From positions 310,001 to 374,000 of the forward strand of contig NZ_JAJTTH010000004.1 of assembly GCF_021341665.1 (NCBI RefSeq): a DNA stretch of 64,000 nt. The letters are read 5' to 3'. The notes under the pieces are model-generated. The model searched no databases. It was not told the origin of the DNA and saw only the letters and a program-made list of their open reading frames with translations. Made by a program: the position numbers and the translations under genes. The stretch comes from Pseudomonas sp. Au-Pse12 (GTDB lineage Bacteria > Pseudomonadota > Gammaproteobacteria > Pseudomonadales > Pseudomonadaceae). This document shows positions 34,574 through 44,619 of this stretch, in pieces; positions within the stretch are counted from its first letter, which is position 1; each line of letters opens with the position of its first letter.

Positions 34574-35899
34574 ATGCATCCTTTCGACGATTCGGCAGGG
34601 CAGCCGTCCCCGGCCAATGACCGCACTCAATTCATGCCGCGCCCCGGTGGCCGCGCGCCCGAGCCCGGGCGCCCGGCGGCCGCAGCGTCGCCGTCATTGG
34701 CGATGCCGGCGGCGCCACTGCCGGCCGGCCAGGCCCGGGGCCTGAACCCCCTGGAAAGCGCCGCCGGCCCGCTGCTGGCCTTGCTCACCCGGCTGCGCAG
34801 CACCCTGGCGCACCCGGCGCCGGCCAGCCTGCGGGCGCAATTGCTGGCCTACCTGCGCCAGTTCGAAGAGCGCGCGGAAGCCGCCGGCGTGCCGCGCAAC
34901 GACGTGCTGCTGGCGCGCTATGCGCTGTGCACCGCCCTGGATGAAGCGGTGCTCAGCACCCCCTGGGGCAGCACCAGCGACTGGGGCAAGCAGAGCCTGC
35001 TGATCACCGTGCACAACGAAGCCTGGGGCGGCGAGAAGGTCTTCCAGTTGCTGGAGCACTGCCTGCAAAGCCCACGCGAGCGCCTGTACCTGCTGGAGCT
35101 GTTGTACCTGTGCATGTGCCTGGGTTTCGAGGGCCGCTACCGGGTGATGATCGATGGCCGCAGCCAGCTCGAAGCCCTGCGCGAGCGCACCGCGGCCACC
35201 ATCCGCAGTGCCCGTGGCGAGCACGAGCGCGAGCTGTCGCCGCATTGGCGCGGGGTCAGCGTGGCCCGTGACCGGTTGGCGCAGTTCATGCCGCCCTGGG
35301 TCGGCATCGCGATTGGCGTGGCGCTGCTCCTGGCGCTGCTGTTCGGCCTGCGCCTGAAGCTGGCGGCGGACGCCGAGCCGGTGTTCAAGAACATCCATGC
35401 CCTGGGCGAGATCCCGGTGCAGACCCTGGACCGCCCGGTGATCCAGCCGAAGATCGTCGAGCGTCCGCGCCTGGCGGGTTTCCTCGCCGAGGACATCAAG
35501 GCCGGGCGGGTGGCGGTGGAAGACGCCGTCGACCGTTCGGTGGTGACCATCCGTGGCGACGAGCTGTTCGCCTCGGCCAGCGCCAGCATCCTCGACGACT
35601 ATCAGCCGCTGATGCTGCGCATCGCCGATGCGGTGCGCAAGGTCAAGGGCCAGGTGCGCATCACCGGCCACAGCGACAACCGACCGATCGCCACCTTGCG
35701 CTTCCCGTCCAACTGGAAGCTGTCCCAGGCGCGCGCCGAATCGGTGCTGCAGATCCTCGCGGCGAAGACCGGCCAGCCGGAGCGCTTCAGCGCCGAAGGC
35801 CGCAGCGACACCGAGCCGCTGGCAACCAATGCCACCGCCGAAGGGCGGGCGCGTAATCGTCGGGTCGAAATCAGCGTATTGGCGGAGGGGGTCGAGTGA
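34574..35899 (+). CDS. tssL: T6SS inner-membrane protein TssL with OmpA-like peptidoglycan-binding domain
   Basis: A 441-residue DotU/OmpA fusion of the long TssL type. After a Pro-rich N-terminus comes the cytoplasmic DotU domain (about 55-235; LLARYALCTALDEAVLSTPWG, FFQLLEHCL-like helix), one membrane helix (WVGIAIGVALLLALLFGL, near 243-262), and a periplasmic OmpA C-terminus (about 330-441; ITGHSDNRP, FPSNWKLSQARAESV, AEGRSDTEPLATN, RNRRVEISV) that grips peptidoglycan. Its stop overlaps tssM by four bases. Confidence 0.96.
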   Translation: MHPFDDSAGQPSPANDRTQFMPRPGGRAPEPGRPAAAASPSLAMPAAPLPAGQARGLNPLESAAGPLLALLTRLRSTLAHPAPASLRAQLLAYLRQFEERAEAAGVPRNDVLLARYALCTALDEAVLSTPWGSTSDWGKQSLLITVHNEAWGGEKVFQLLEHCLQSPRERLYLLELLYLCMCLGFEGRYRVMIDGRSQLEALRERTAATIRSARGEHERELSPHWRGVSVARDRLAQFMPPWVGIAIGVALLLALLFGLRLKLAADAEPVFKNIHALGEIPVQTLDRPVIQPKIVERPRLAGFLAEDIKAGRVAVEDAVDRSVVTIRGDELFASASASILDDYQPLMLRIADAVRKVKGQVRITGHSDNRPIATLRFPSNWKLSQARAESVLQILAAKTGQPERFSAEGRSDTEPLATNATAEGRARNRRVEISVLAEGVE

Positions 35900-38800
35900 A
35901 GGCGTTTTTCAGTTTTGTGATTCGCTGGGTGATCCCGCTGCTGGGGCTGATCGCCCTGAGCCTGATCATCTGGTTCATTGGCCCGCTGCTGGAGTTCCTG
36001 GTGCCGGAAGGCCGGCGCTGGGCGCTGATCATCTGCATCTTCGCGCTGTGGATCGGCTACCGGGTGTTTCGCATCATCCAGGCCCGCCGGCACGCGGCCA
36101 AGGTGTTGCAGAGCCTGGCCGCCGATACCCCGCCGGACCCGGACAGCGTGGCCACCGCCGAAGAACTGGCGGCCCTGCGCCAGCGCATGGACGAAGCCCT
36201 GGCGCTGCTGAAGAAGGCCAAGCTGGGCGGTGACGAGCGGCGCAACCTCTACGAGCTGCCGTGGTACGTGATCATCGGCCCGCCGGGCTCGGGCAAGACC
36301 ACCGCGCTGGTCAACTCCGGCCTGCATTTCCCCCTGGCCGCGCAGCTGGGCGCCGGTGCCGTGCGCGGCGTGGGCGGCACCCGCAACTGCGACTGGTGGT
36401 TCACCGATCAGGCGGTGTTGCTGGACACCGCCGGCCGCTACACCACCCAGGACAGCCACGCCACGGTGGACAAGGCGGCCTGGCTGGGCTTTCTCGACCT
36501 GCTGAAAACCCAGCGCTCGCGGCGCCCGATTGATGGCGCCTTCGTTGCCATCAGCCTGTCCGACCTGCTGCTTGGCAGCGAGGCCGAGCGCGCGGCCCAC
36601 GCGGCGGCGATCCGCTTGCGCATCCAGGAGCTGTACACCCAGCTGGGGGTGCGCTTCCCGATCTACCTGATGCTGACCAAGCTCGATCTGGTGCCGGGCT
36701 TCATGGAGTTCTTCGACTCCCTGAGCAAGGAAGAGCGGGCCCAGGTCTGGGGCATGACCTTCGCCCTGGACGACGGCAAGAGCGGCGACAGCCCCCTGGC
36801 CCAGTTGCCGGCGGAGCTGGCAGCCCTGGAGCAGCGGCTCAACGAGCGTCTGGTGGAGCGCCTGCAACAGGAACGCGACCCGGCGCGGCGCGACCTGATC
36901 TACGGCTTCCCGCAGCAGTTCGCGGCGCTCAAGGAGTCCTTGCAGGGCTTCCTCGAAGGCGTGTTCAAACCCAACGCCTTCGAAGAGCGGGTGCTGCTGC
37001 GCGGGGTGTATTTCACCAGCGGCACCCAGGAAGGCAGCCCGATCGACCGGCTGATCGGCGCCATGGCCCAGAGCATGAACCTGGACCGCCAGCACCTGGC
37101 GCGGCAGACCGGCACCGGGCGCAGCTACTTCATCGAGAAACTGTTCAGCGCCGTGGCCTTTGCCGAGCGCGGGCTGGTGGGGGTCAACCCCAAGGTCGAG
37201 CGCCGACGCCAATGGATCGCCCGCGGCGCCCTGGCGGCCACCGTGGCGGTGGTGCTGGTGGTCAGCACCCTGTGGATCATCAGCTACCGGGCCAACCAGG
37301 CCTACATCGCCCAGGTCGACCAGCGCGTCGGCCCGGTGCGTCAGGATGTGCAGAACCTCAGCCCGGCCCAGCGCGACGTGCTGGCGGTGCTGCCGCTGCT
37401 CAACGCCACCCGCCACCTGGCCGCCGACGCACCGGGCTGGGCCGAAGGCCTGGGCCTGTACCAGGGCGACATGCTCGAAGCCGAGTCCGCCAGTGTCTAT
37501 CGCAAGCTGCTGGTGGCGGTGTTCGCCCCCCGGCTGATGACCCGCATCGAAGAGCAACTGCACAGCGGCGGCAACTCGGACTTCCTCTACGAGGGGCTCA
37601 AGGCCTACCTGATGCTGGCGGACGGCGAGCATTACGACCCGGACTTCATCAAGGCCTGGATCACCCTGGACTGGGACCGCACCCTGGCTCGCGACCTGCC
37701 GCCGGACCAGCGTCAGGCCCTGACCGGGCACCTGCAGGCGCTGTTCGAAAAACATCCACCGAACGCGCGGCTGGACCAGCGCCTGATCGACGACCTGCGC
37801 CGCCAGCTGCAACAGCTGCCGGTGGCCCAGCGGGTGTATGACCGGGTCAAGCGCGCCAAGCTGCCGGACGGTGTACCGGACTTCCGCCTCAGCGAAGCCG
37901 GTGGCCGCGACGCGGCACTGGTGTTCACGCGCAAGAGCGGCAAGCCGTTGAGCGAACCCCTGAGCGGGCTGTTCACCGCCAAGGGCTATCGCCAGGGTTT
38001 CCTCCTGGCCAGCCTCAACCAGGCCGGCACCCTGGCGGAAGAGCAGTGGGTGCTGGGCCGCGATCAGGCCGACCAGCAGAACGTCGCCAGCCTCGCCGCC
38101 GACGTGCGTCGCCTGTACTTCCAGGACTACCTGCGCCAGTGGGACGCCTTGCTGGCGGACATCGACTTCGTGCCGATCACCAGCGTGGCCCAGGCCGCCG
38201 ACGTGCTGCGGGTGATCTCCGGGCCCACTTCGCCGCTGAAGAAACTGCTGGTGGCGGTGGCCAAGGAAACCGACCTGCAACAGGAAGAACGCCTGTTGGC
38301 GGCCCAGGGCCAGAAGGTCGAGGGCGGCGTCGATCAGCTCAAGCAGCGCCTGGGTTCCCTGTTGGGCCAGGAGCAGGCGGGCAACCCGACGGCGGTGGCC
38401 AGCAGCGAAGACCCGGTGAGTGCGCACTTTGCCGACCTCAACAGCCTGGTGAGCAAAGGCGAGGGCGAGCCGGCGGCCATCGACGGCCTGCTGGCGGACA
38501 TGAACGCCCTGTACGTGCAGGTCAGCGCCATGGTCGGGGCCAGCGGCGACGCGCTGCTGGGCGAGGCCAAGAACCAGGCCAGCGCCGCGGCGGCGCGGGT
38601 CAGCCTGACTGCCGAGCGTCAGCCGCCGATGGTCCAGGGGCTGGTCAAGTCGGTGGTCGGTTCCACCACCAACACCATGATGGGCGGGGTGCGCAACCAA
38701 CTGAACGCGGCCTGGGTCAGCGAAGTGGTGAACGTCTATCGCCAGTCCCTGAGCGGGCGTTATCCGATGTCGCCGGGCAGCTCGCGGGACGCCACCCTGG

Positions 38801-39402
38801 AAGACTTCGGCCAGTTCTTCGGCACTGGCGGGGTGATGGACAACTACTTCCGCAAGTACCTGCAGCCTTACGTCAACACCTCGACCACCACCTGGAGCTG
38901 GCAGCCGGGCGCGGCGCAGAAACTGGGGATCTCCCCCGGCGTGCTGCAAACCTTCCAGCGCGCGGCGAATATCCGCGATGCGTTCTTCCGTTCCAGTGGC
39001 GGCACCCAGCCGGCGGTGCGTTTCGAACTCAAGCCGGTGGCCATGGACGCCAACATCAGCCAGTTCCTCCTCGACCTGGACGGCCAGCAGCTGAGCTATG
39101 ACCACGGCCCGAGCCGGCCGGTGGCCATGCAGTGGCCGAACCCGGGGAGCATCGGCGTGGTGCGCCTGTCGATCATGCCGCCGTCGGCCACCGGGCGTTC
39201 CGGGGTGACCCTGGACGGCCCCTGGGCCTGGTTCCGCCTGCTGGAGCAATCGGACCTGACCGCCACCAACTCGCCGGATCGCTTCAACCTGCGGCTGCGG
39301 GTGGACGGCGCGAGCATCTCCTACGAGCTGCGCGCCAGCAGTGCCTTCAACCCGTTCAAGAGTCGGGTGCTCAGCGGCTTCAGCCTGCCGGAGCGGCTAT
39401 GA
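35896..39402 (+). CDS. tssM: T6SS inner-membrane protein TssM (IcmF)
   Basis: A 1168-residue IcmF-family core of the membrane complex. Two helices at the N-terminus (FVIRWVIPLLGLIALSLIIW and the next, about residues 38-58), then a cytoplasmic NTPase domain with Walker A GPPGSGKTTALVNSG (near 130) and DTAGRYTTQD, a third helix near residue 440 (ATVAVVLVVSTLWIISY), and a long periplasmic part ending in the domain that contacts TssJ. The Walker motif looks intact. Overlaps with tssL and tagF by four and four bases. Confidence 0.97.
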   Translation: MKAFFSFVIRWVIPLLGLIALSLIIWFIGPLLEFLVPEGRRWALIICIFALWIGYRVFRIIQARRHAAKVLQSLAADTPPDPDSVATAEELAALRQRMDEALALLKKAKLGGDERRNLYELPWYVIIGPPGSGKTTALVNSGLHFPLAAQLGAGAVRGVGGTRNCDWWFTDQAVLLDTAGRYTTQDSHATVDKAAWLGFLDLLKTQRSRRPIDGAFVAISLSDLLLGSEAERAAHAAAIRLRIQELYTQLGVRFPIYLMLTKLDLVPGFMEFFDSLSKEERAQVWGMTFALDDGKSGDSPLAQLPAELAALEQRLNERLVERLQQERDPARRDLIYGFPQQFAALKESLQGFLEGVFKPNAFEERVLLRGVYFTSGTQEGSPIDRLIGAMAQSMNLDRQHLARQTGTGRSYFIEKLFSAVAFAERGLVGVNPKVERRRQWIARGALAATVAVVLVVSTLWIISYRANQAYIAQVDQRVGPVRQDVQNLSPAQRDVLAVLPLLNATRHLAADAPGWAEGLGLYQGDMLEAESASVYRKLLVAVFAPRLMTRIEEQLHSGGNSDFLYEGLKAYLMLADGEHYDPDFIKAWITLDWDRTLARDLPPDQRQALTGHLQALFEKHPPNARLDQRLIDDLRRQLQQLPVAQRVYDRVKRAKLPDGVPDFRLSEAGGRDAALVFTRKSGKPLSEPLSGLFTAKGYRQGFLLASLNQAGTLAEEQWVLGRDQADQQNVASLAADVRRLYFQDYLRQWDALLADIDFVPITSVAQAADVLRVISGPTSPLKKLLVAVAKETDLQQEERLLAAQGQKVEGGVDQLKQRLGSLLGQEQAGNPTAVASSEDPVSAHFADLNSLVSKGEGEPAAIDGLLADMNALYVQVSAMVGASGDALLGEAKNQASAAAARVSLTAERQPPMVQGLVKSVVGSTTNTMMGGVRNQLNAAWVSEVVNVYRQSLSGRYPMSPGSSRDATLEDFGQFFGTGGVMDNYFRKYLQPYVNTSTTTWSWQPGAAQKLGISPGVLQTFQRAANIRDAFFRSSGGTQPAVRFELKPVAMDANISQFLLDLDGQQLSYDHGPSRPVAMQWPNPGSIGVVRLSIMPPSATGRSGVTLDGPWAWFRLLEQSDLTATNSPDRFNLRLRVDGASISYELRASSAFNPFKSRVLSGFSLPERL

Positions 39403-40052
39403 CCGCGCCCGGCCTGTACGGCAAGTTGGCCAGCCGTGGCGATTTTGTCAGCCGTGGCCTGCCGCAGAGTTTTATCGGCCCTTGGGACAGCTGGCTGGCG
39501 GCGGGTTTGCTGGCCAGCCAGAACGCCCTGGGCGAGCAGTGGTTGAACGCCTACCTGATCAGCCCGCTGTGGCGCTTTGCCCTGGCCCCGGGGGTCTGTG
39601 GGCCCCAGGCTGCGGTGGGCGTGGTGATGCCGAGCATCGACCGGGTCGGGCGCTATTTCCCCCTGACCGTGGCCGCGCTGCTGGAGCCCGAGAGTGACCT
39701 GGCGTCCTTGCTGAGCGGCCCGGAGCAGTGGTTCGAGCAGGTGGAAGACCTGCTGCTGGCCACCCTGGAGGAAGGCGCCAGTTTCGAGGCCCTGGAACAG
39801 GGCCTGCTGGCCCTGGGCGCGCCCAGCCCGGCGCGGCGGGTCGAAAGCAGCCATTACGCCGGCCTGCAACGGTTTTACATCAGCGATCCACAGGCCCGGG
39901 GCGCGGTACTCGCAGCCCAGGCCTGCGAGGGGTCGAGTGCCTGGTGGGGGCGCGGTTCGCAGTACATCAGCCCGATGCTGTTGCGCTGCCAGGGCCTGCC
40001 GCCAGCCAGTGAGTTTGCACAATTTTTGCTCGGACAAGAGGGTGCCGTCTAA
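39399..40052 (+). CDS. tagF: T6SS post-translational repressor TagF
   Basis: A 217-residue TagF/DUF2094 protein: GLYGKLASRGDFVSRGLP..FIGPWDSWLAAGL is the family signature, followed by WRFALAPGVCG and GVVMPSIDRVGRYFPLTV. In P. aeruginosa TagF represses H1-T6SS independently of threonine phosphorylation, by acting on Fha. Here it is a separate gene, not fused to PppA. The ATG at 39399 overlaps the tssM stop; its TAA abuts the pppA ATG directly. Confidence 0.95.
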   Translation: MTAPGLYGKLASRGDFVSRGLPQSFIGPWDSWLAAGLLASQNALGEQWLNAYLISPLWRFALAPGVCGPQAAVGVVMPSIDRVGRYFPLTVAALLEPESDLASLLSGPEQWFEQVEDLLLATLEEGASFEALEQGLLALGAPSPARRVESSHYAGLQRFYISDPQARGAVLAAQACEGSSAWWGRGSQYISPMLLRCQGLPPASEFAQFLLGQEGAV

Positions 40053-40787
40053 ATGCGTTCAGCGCCGCAACTGTCCTACCAGTCCGCCAGCTACAGCCAT
40101 GTCGGCATGGTGCGGAAAATCAATGAAGACGCCTGGCTCGAAGCCCCGGAGAGCGGCCTGTGGCTGGTGGCCGACGGCATGGGCGGGCACGCCGCCGGGG
40201 ATTATGTCAGCAGCCTGATCGTCGACAGCCTGCGTGCGGTTCCGGCCGCCGACAGCCTGGACGAATACGTCGCCGCGCTGCGCAACGGCCTGGCCGCGGT
40301 CAACGCCGCGGTGCGTGAGGAAACCGCCAATCGCGGGGTGACCATGATGGGCAGCACCGTGGTGCTGCTGGCGGTGCGCGGGGCTCGCGCAGTGTGCCTG
40401 TGGGCCGGCGACAGCCGCCTGTACCGGCTGCGGGACGAGCAGCTGGAAGGCATTTCCCGGGACCACAGCTACGTCCAGGACCTGCAGGACAGCGGCCTGC
40501 TCAGCGAGGCCGAGGCGCGGGTGCACCCACGGGCCAACATCGTCACCCGGGCGATTGGCGTCGAGGCCCAGCTGCAGTTGTCCCAGGTCGATCTGCAGGT
40601 GGAGGACGGCGACACCTTCCTGCTGTGCAGCGACGGCCTGAACAAGACCGCCGAAGACCATGAGCTGCGCGATGTACTGAGCCACAGCGAGCCCAACGAC
40701 GTGGTGCGCAGCCTGATTCACCTGGGCCTGACCCGGGGCGCGCCGGACAACATCACCGCCATCGTGATCAAGGCCGCAGGACACTGA
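40053..40787 (+). CDS. pppA: T6SS serine/threonine phosphatase PppA
   Basis: A 244-residue PP2C-family phosphatase: the metal-binding Asp motifs are seen in VADGMGGHAAGDYVS, VCLWAGDSRLYRLRD, and LLCSDGLNK, and NITAIVI at the end. It removes the activating phosphate that PpkA places on the FHA protein, switching the machine off. It begins immediately after the tagF stop and ends 2 bases before ppkA. Confidence 0.96.
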   Translation: MRSAPQLSYQSASYSHVGMVRKINEDAWLEAPESGLWLVADGMGGHAAGDYVSSLIVDSLRAVPAADSLDEYVAALRNGLAAVNAAVREETANRGVTMMGSTVVLLAVRGARAVCLWAGDSRLYRLRDEQLEGISRDHSYVQDLQDSGLLSEAEARVHPRANIVTRAIGVEAQLQLSQVDLQVEDGDTFLLCSDGLNKTAEDHELRDVLSHSEPNDVVRSLIHLGLTRGAPDNITAIVIKAAGH

Positions 40788-40789
40788 CC

Positions 40790-43700
40790 ATGGACATTCT
40801 GATTCCCGGCTTTGACATCCAGGGCGAGATTGGCGAAGGCGCCATGGCCAGCGTGTACCTGGCGACCCAGCGTTCCCTGGAGCGCAAGGTGGCGCTCAAG
40901 GTGATGGCCGCGGCGCTGGCCGCCGACCCGAGCTTCTGCGAGCGCTTCTTGCGCGAGGGCAAGACCCTGGCGCGGCTGTCGCACCCGCACACCGTGACCA
41001 TCCACGACATCGGCAATGTCGGCGAGCTGTACTACATGGCCATGGAGTACCTGCCCAACGGCACCCTGAAGGAGCGCATCGCCGCCGGGCTGACCCCGGA
41101 GCAGGGCCTGACCTACATTCGCCAGATCGCCTCGGCCCTGGGCTATGCCCACGCCCAGGGGCTGGTGCACCGTGATGTGAAACCGGCCAACATCCTGTTC
41201 CGCGCCGACGGCACGGCGGTGCTCTCGGACTTCGGCATCGCCAAGTCCCTGGACGACCGCACCCAGTTCACCCAGGCCGGTTTCGCCGTGGGCACGCCGA
41301 GCTACATGAGCCCGGAACAGGCCCGTGGCCAGGACATCGACGGTCGCGCCGACCTCTATGCCCTGGGCGTGGTGCTGTATGAAATCCTGGTCGGCGAGCT
41401 GCCGTACAACGGCACCGACGCGCTGTCCACGGCCCTGGCCCACCTCACCGAGCCCTTGCCGGAGCTGCCGCTGCACCACGGGCGCTACCAGCACATCCTG
41501 CGCAAGCTGCTGGCCAAGGACCCGGCGGAACGTTTCCCGGACGCGGCGGCCTTGCTGGCGGCCCTGGACAACCTGCCGCCGGAGACGGCCGAGGTCGAGG
41601 CGACGCTGATCCAGCCGTTGCCGCTGCCACCCCTGGCTGCGCCCCAGCCTGCAACCCAGCCTGTAACTCAGCCTGTAACTCAGAGCAACGACCTGGCCGG
41701 GCTGACCCCGATGTCGATCGAGATTCCGCAACACGCGCCCGCGCCCCAACCGGCGCCGCGCCGCGAGCCGCCTCAGGAGCCGCCCGCGCCGCCACGCACG
41801 TCCAACCTGCCGCCAGCCGGCAGTGGGGCTTCCGAACAGCGTCGCGGCCCGGTGCTGGCCCTGGCCGGGGTTGCCGTGGCGGTGGCCCTGGCCGTGGCCG
41901 GTGGCGGTTACTGGTGGCTGTCCGGCGACAGCCCGGCGCCTGCGCCCAAGACCGCTTCGACGGTCGCTAGCCCCCCTGCGGTGGTGGCGCCGCCGGTGAA
42001 TCAACCCGTGGCCGCCGATGTCGATGGCGGCCAGCGGCCGCTGCTGATGCCGGGCAAGAAGACCCTGTTCCAACGGGTGCTGAGCAAGCCGGGGGCGAGC
42101 TTCTCCAGCGCGCCGGGTGCCACGCCGGGCCCGGCGGTGCCGGCGTTCTCGGTGCTCTACGTGTACCAGCGCAAGAACCTCGATGGCCGCTCCTGGCTGC
42201 GCCTGGGCGCCGCCAGTGACGGGCGCAGCGCCGGCTGGCTGCCGGCCGAGCAGGTCAGCGACTGGAAGCAGAGCCTGGTGCTGAAATTCACCGAACGTTC
42301 CGGCCGCGCGCCGGTGATGTTCGTGCGTCAGGCCAGCGAACTGGAGCGCCTGCTGGCGGACCCGGCGGCGGCCAAGAACCTGCTGCTCAAGGCGCAGAAG
42401 AACCCCCAGGACGAGCAGCAGGTGCTGGCCCTGGAACCCAATGCCAGCGCGGTGCCGCAGGAGCAGTTCTACCTGCTGCCGATCTTCGATTCCAAGGAGA
42501 GCTTCGACGAGAACGGCCAGCCGGTGCAGCTGCTGAACATCGCCTCGATCGACCCGGGCAACAGCGCGCAAAGCATCAGCGACAGCAGCGGCAAGAGCCT
42601 GCCGGCGAACACCCCGCCGGCGGCCGGCGATGCCTTCCGCACGGCGGTGGTGCTGGTGGTGGACACCTCGGTGTCGATGCAGCCCTACATCGATCAGGTG
42701 CGTGACGTGGTGCACGAGCTGCAGAGCAAGATCGCCGAACGCGGCGAGCTGGACAGTGTCAGCTTCGGCCTGGTGGGCTTTCGCAACAACACCAGCAAGA
42801 CCCCGGGCCTGGAGTACGTGACCAAGACCCTGGTGACCCTGGACCAGGGGCGCGATCCGCAGCGATTCCAGGAGCTGGTGAGCCAGGTCAAGGCCACCAG
42901 CGTCTCCAGCCATTCGTTCAACGAAGACGCGTTTGCCGGCGTGATGCAGGCCGTGGAAGGCATGGACTGGAAGGGCTACGGCGGCCGCCTGATCCTGCTG
43001 GTCAGCGACGCCGGGGCGCTGCGCAAGAACGACCCTTACAGCCGCACCCAGATGAACGAGGCGGAAGTGCGCCAGGCGGCCCTGGGCAAGCAGATCAAGA
43101 TCTACGCCCTGCACTTGCGCACCGATGCCGGCAAGAAGAACCACGCCCAGGCGGAAACCCAGTACCGGGTGCTGACCGCCGACGCCAACCCGAAGATCGG
43201 CGACCTGTACATTCCGGTGCCCGGCGGCGATGTGCGCAAGTTCGGCGAGCGGGTCGACGAGATCGGCACGGTGTTCGCCGATCTGGTGCATCAGGTGCGC
43301 AGCAACCAGAACCAGGAAGTCCCGCTGCTGGCGGCGGCGCCGAGCATCGCGCAGAAATCCGCGGCCATCGGCTACGCCATGCACATGGATTTCCTCGGGC
43401 GCAAGGCCGCCAGCCAGGCGCCGCAGCTGGTCAGCGCCTGGACCGCCGACCGCGACCTGACCAACCCGGCGCTGCCGGCGTTCCAGGTCTGCGTGATGCT
43501 CACCAAGCTGCAGCTCAACGACCTGCAGCAGTCGCTGAAATTGATCGTCGACGCGGCGCGCAAGACCCAGACCTCGCCCAAGGATTTCTTCCAGGAAATC
43601 GCCAGTGCCAGTGCCTACATGAGCCGCGACCCGTCGGCCCTGCGCAAGGGCGGCAACCTGGCCGACGGCGGTGTGCTGGGCGAATACCTGGAAGGCCTGC

Positions 43701-43903
43701 CGTACCGCAGCAAGTCGCTGAACATGACCCAGGACCTGTGGCTGTCCCTGAGCGTGGCCGAGCAGGAAGATTTCATCGACGAGCTGGATTCGAAGATCCG
43801 CCTCTACGAAACCTTCCACAACGATCTGGCCAACTGGGTGCGCTTCGGCGATGCCGAGCCGGGTGATGCCCTGTACCGCGTACCGCTGTCGACGCTGCCG
43901 TGA
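40790..43903 (+). CDS. ppkA: T6SS serine/threonine kinase PpkA with von Willebrand domain
   Basis: A 1037-residue membrane kinase. The N-terminal kinase domain (about 10-265) has GEGAMASVYLA, the VAIL-type lysine in VALKVM, HRDVKPANI and DFGIAK, and GTPSYMSPEQ. A Pro/Gln linker with a 4-residue repeat (PATQ-PVTQ-PVTQ) leads to one membrane helix (about 355-378, VLALAGVAVAVALAVAGGGY). The periplasmic part carries a VWA domain (about 615-820) with the MIDAS motif DTSVS. It phosphorylates Fha when the TagQRST sensor is triggered. TGATG overlap with tagT. Confidence 0.96.
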   Translation: MDILIPGFDIQGEIGEGAMASVYLATQRSLERKVALKVMAAALAADPSFCERFLREGKTLARLSHPHTVTIHDIGNVGELYYMAMEYLPNGTLKERIAAGLTPEQGLTYIRQIASALGYAHAQGLVHRDVKPANILFRADGTAVLSDFGIAKSLDDRTQFTQAGFAVGTPSYMSPEQARGQDIDGRADLYALGVVLYEILVGELPYNGTDALSTALAHLTEPLPELPLHHGRYQHILRKLLAKDPAERFPDAAALLAALDNLPPETAEVEATLIQPLPLPPLAAPQPATQPVTQPVTQSNDLAGLTPMSIEIPQHAPAPQPAPRREPPQEPPAPPRTSNLPPAGSGASEQRRGPVLALAGVAVAVALAVAGGGYWWLSGDSPAPAPKTASTVASPPAVVAPPVNQPVAADVDGGQRPLLMPGKKTLFQRVLSKPGASFSSAPGATPGPAVPAFSVLYVYQRKNLDGRSWLRLGAASDGRSAGWLPAEQVSDWKQSLVLKFTERSGRAPVMFVRQASELERLLADPAAAKNLLLKAQKNPQDEQQVLALEPNASAVPQEQFYLLPIFDSKESFDENGQPVQLLNIASIDPGNSAQSISDSSGKSLPANTPPAAGDAFRTAVVLVVDTSVSMQPYIDQVRDVVHELQSKIAERGELDSVSFGLVGFRNNTSKTPGLEYVTKTLVTLDQGRDPQRFQELVSQVKATSVSSHSFNEDAFAGVMQAVEGMDWKGYGGRLILLVSDAGALRKNDPYSRTQMNEAEVRQAALGKQIKIYALHLRTDAGKKNHAQAETQYRVLTADANPKIGDLYIPVPGGDVRKFGERVDEIGTVFADLVHQVRSNQNQEVPLLAAAPSIAQKSAAIGYAMHMDFLGRKAASQAPQLVSAWTADRDLTNPALPAFQVCVMLTKLQLNDLQQSLKLIVDAARKTQTSPKDFFQEIASASAYMSRDPSALRKGGNLADGGVLGEYLEGLPYRSKSLNMTQDLWLSLSVAEQEDFIDELDSKIRLYETFHNDLANWVRFGDAEPGDALYRVPLSTLP
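41648..41683 (+). repeat. Three 12-bp tandem units in ppkA
   Basis: CCTGCAACCCAG followed by two copies of CCTGTAACTCAG, encoding PATQ-PVTQ-PVTQ in the linker between kinase domain and membrane helix. In-frame unit number could vary among strains. Confidence 0.8.
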
Positions 43904-44619
43904 TGCTCAATCTGGCGGAGGTGCGCAAGAGCCGCGGCGAGGGTCGCCAACGCTACAGCCTGGTGATCCCGCGGCTGCACCTGCGCGCGGGCGACCAACT
44001 GGCGGTGGTCGGCCCCAGCGGCTGCGGCAAGAGCACGTTGCTCGATCTGCTGGCGCTGGTGCTGGCCCCGGATTCGGCGGCGCGCTTCGAGTTCACCCCG
44101 GCCAACGACTCCATCGACATTGCCGGGATCTGGCGCGGTGCCGGCCACGACGCCCTGGCGCAGTTGCGCAGCCGGCACCTGGGCTACGTGTTGCAGACCG
44201 GCGGCCTGCTGGGCTTTCTCGATGTACGCGGCAATATCAGCCTGCCCCGGCAGTTGCTGGGGCTGGCTGACGACGGCATTCCCCGGCGCCTGGCCGAACG
44301 CCTGGAGATCGCCGATCAACTGCACAAGAAGCCCGCCGCCCTGTCGGTGGGCCAGCGCCAGCGGGTCAGTTGTGCCCGGGCCCTGGCCCACGGCCCGCAG
44401 GTGCTGCTGGCGGACGAGCCAACGGCGGCCCTGGACCCCTTGAACGCTCAACGAGTGATGCAGTTGCTGGTGCAGCAATCGCGCGATCAGGGGGTGTGCA
44501 GCGTGATTGCCACCCACGATGAACCCCTGGCTCGGGCCAACGGCTTGCAGGTGCGGCGCATTGCCTGCCAGCGCGACGCCGACGGCGGGGTCACTGCGAT
44601 CCTGGGGGAGGCCTGCTGA
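43903..44619 (+). CDS. tagT: T6SS regulatory ABC transporter ATPase TagT
   Basis: A 238-residue LolD-like ATPase: Walker A GPSGCGKST, signature LSVGQRQRVSCARAL, Walker B VLLADEPTAALDP and the switch His in VIATHDEP. With TagS it forms an inner-membrane ABC complex that, together with TagR and TagQ, senses cell-envelope attack and activates PpkA. The ATG at 43903 overlaps the ppkA stop; its TGA overlaps the tagS ATG. Confidence 0.93.
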   Translation: MLNLAEVRKSRGEGRQRYSLVIPRLHLRAGDQLAVVGPSGCGKSTLLDLLALVLAPDSAARFEFTPANDSIDIAGIWRGAGHDALAQLRSRHLGYVLQTGGLLGFLDVRGNISLPRQLLGLADDGIPRRLAERLEIADQLHKKPAALSVGQRQRVSCARALAHGPQVLLADEPTAALDPLNAQRVMQLLVQQSRDQGVCSVIATHDEPLARANGLQVRRIACQRDADGGVTAILGEAC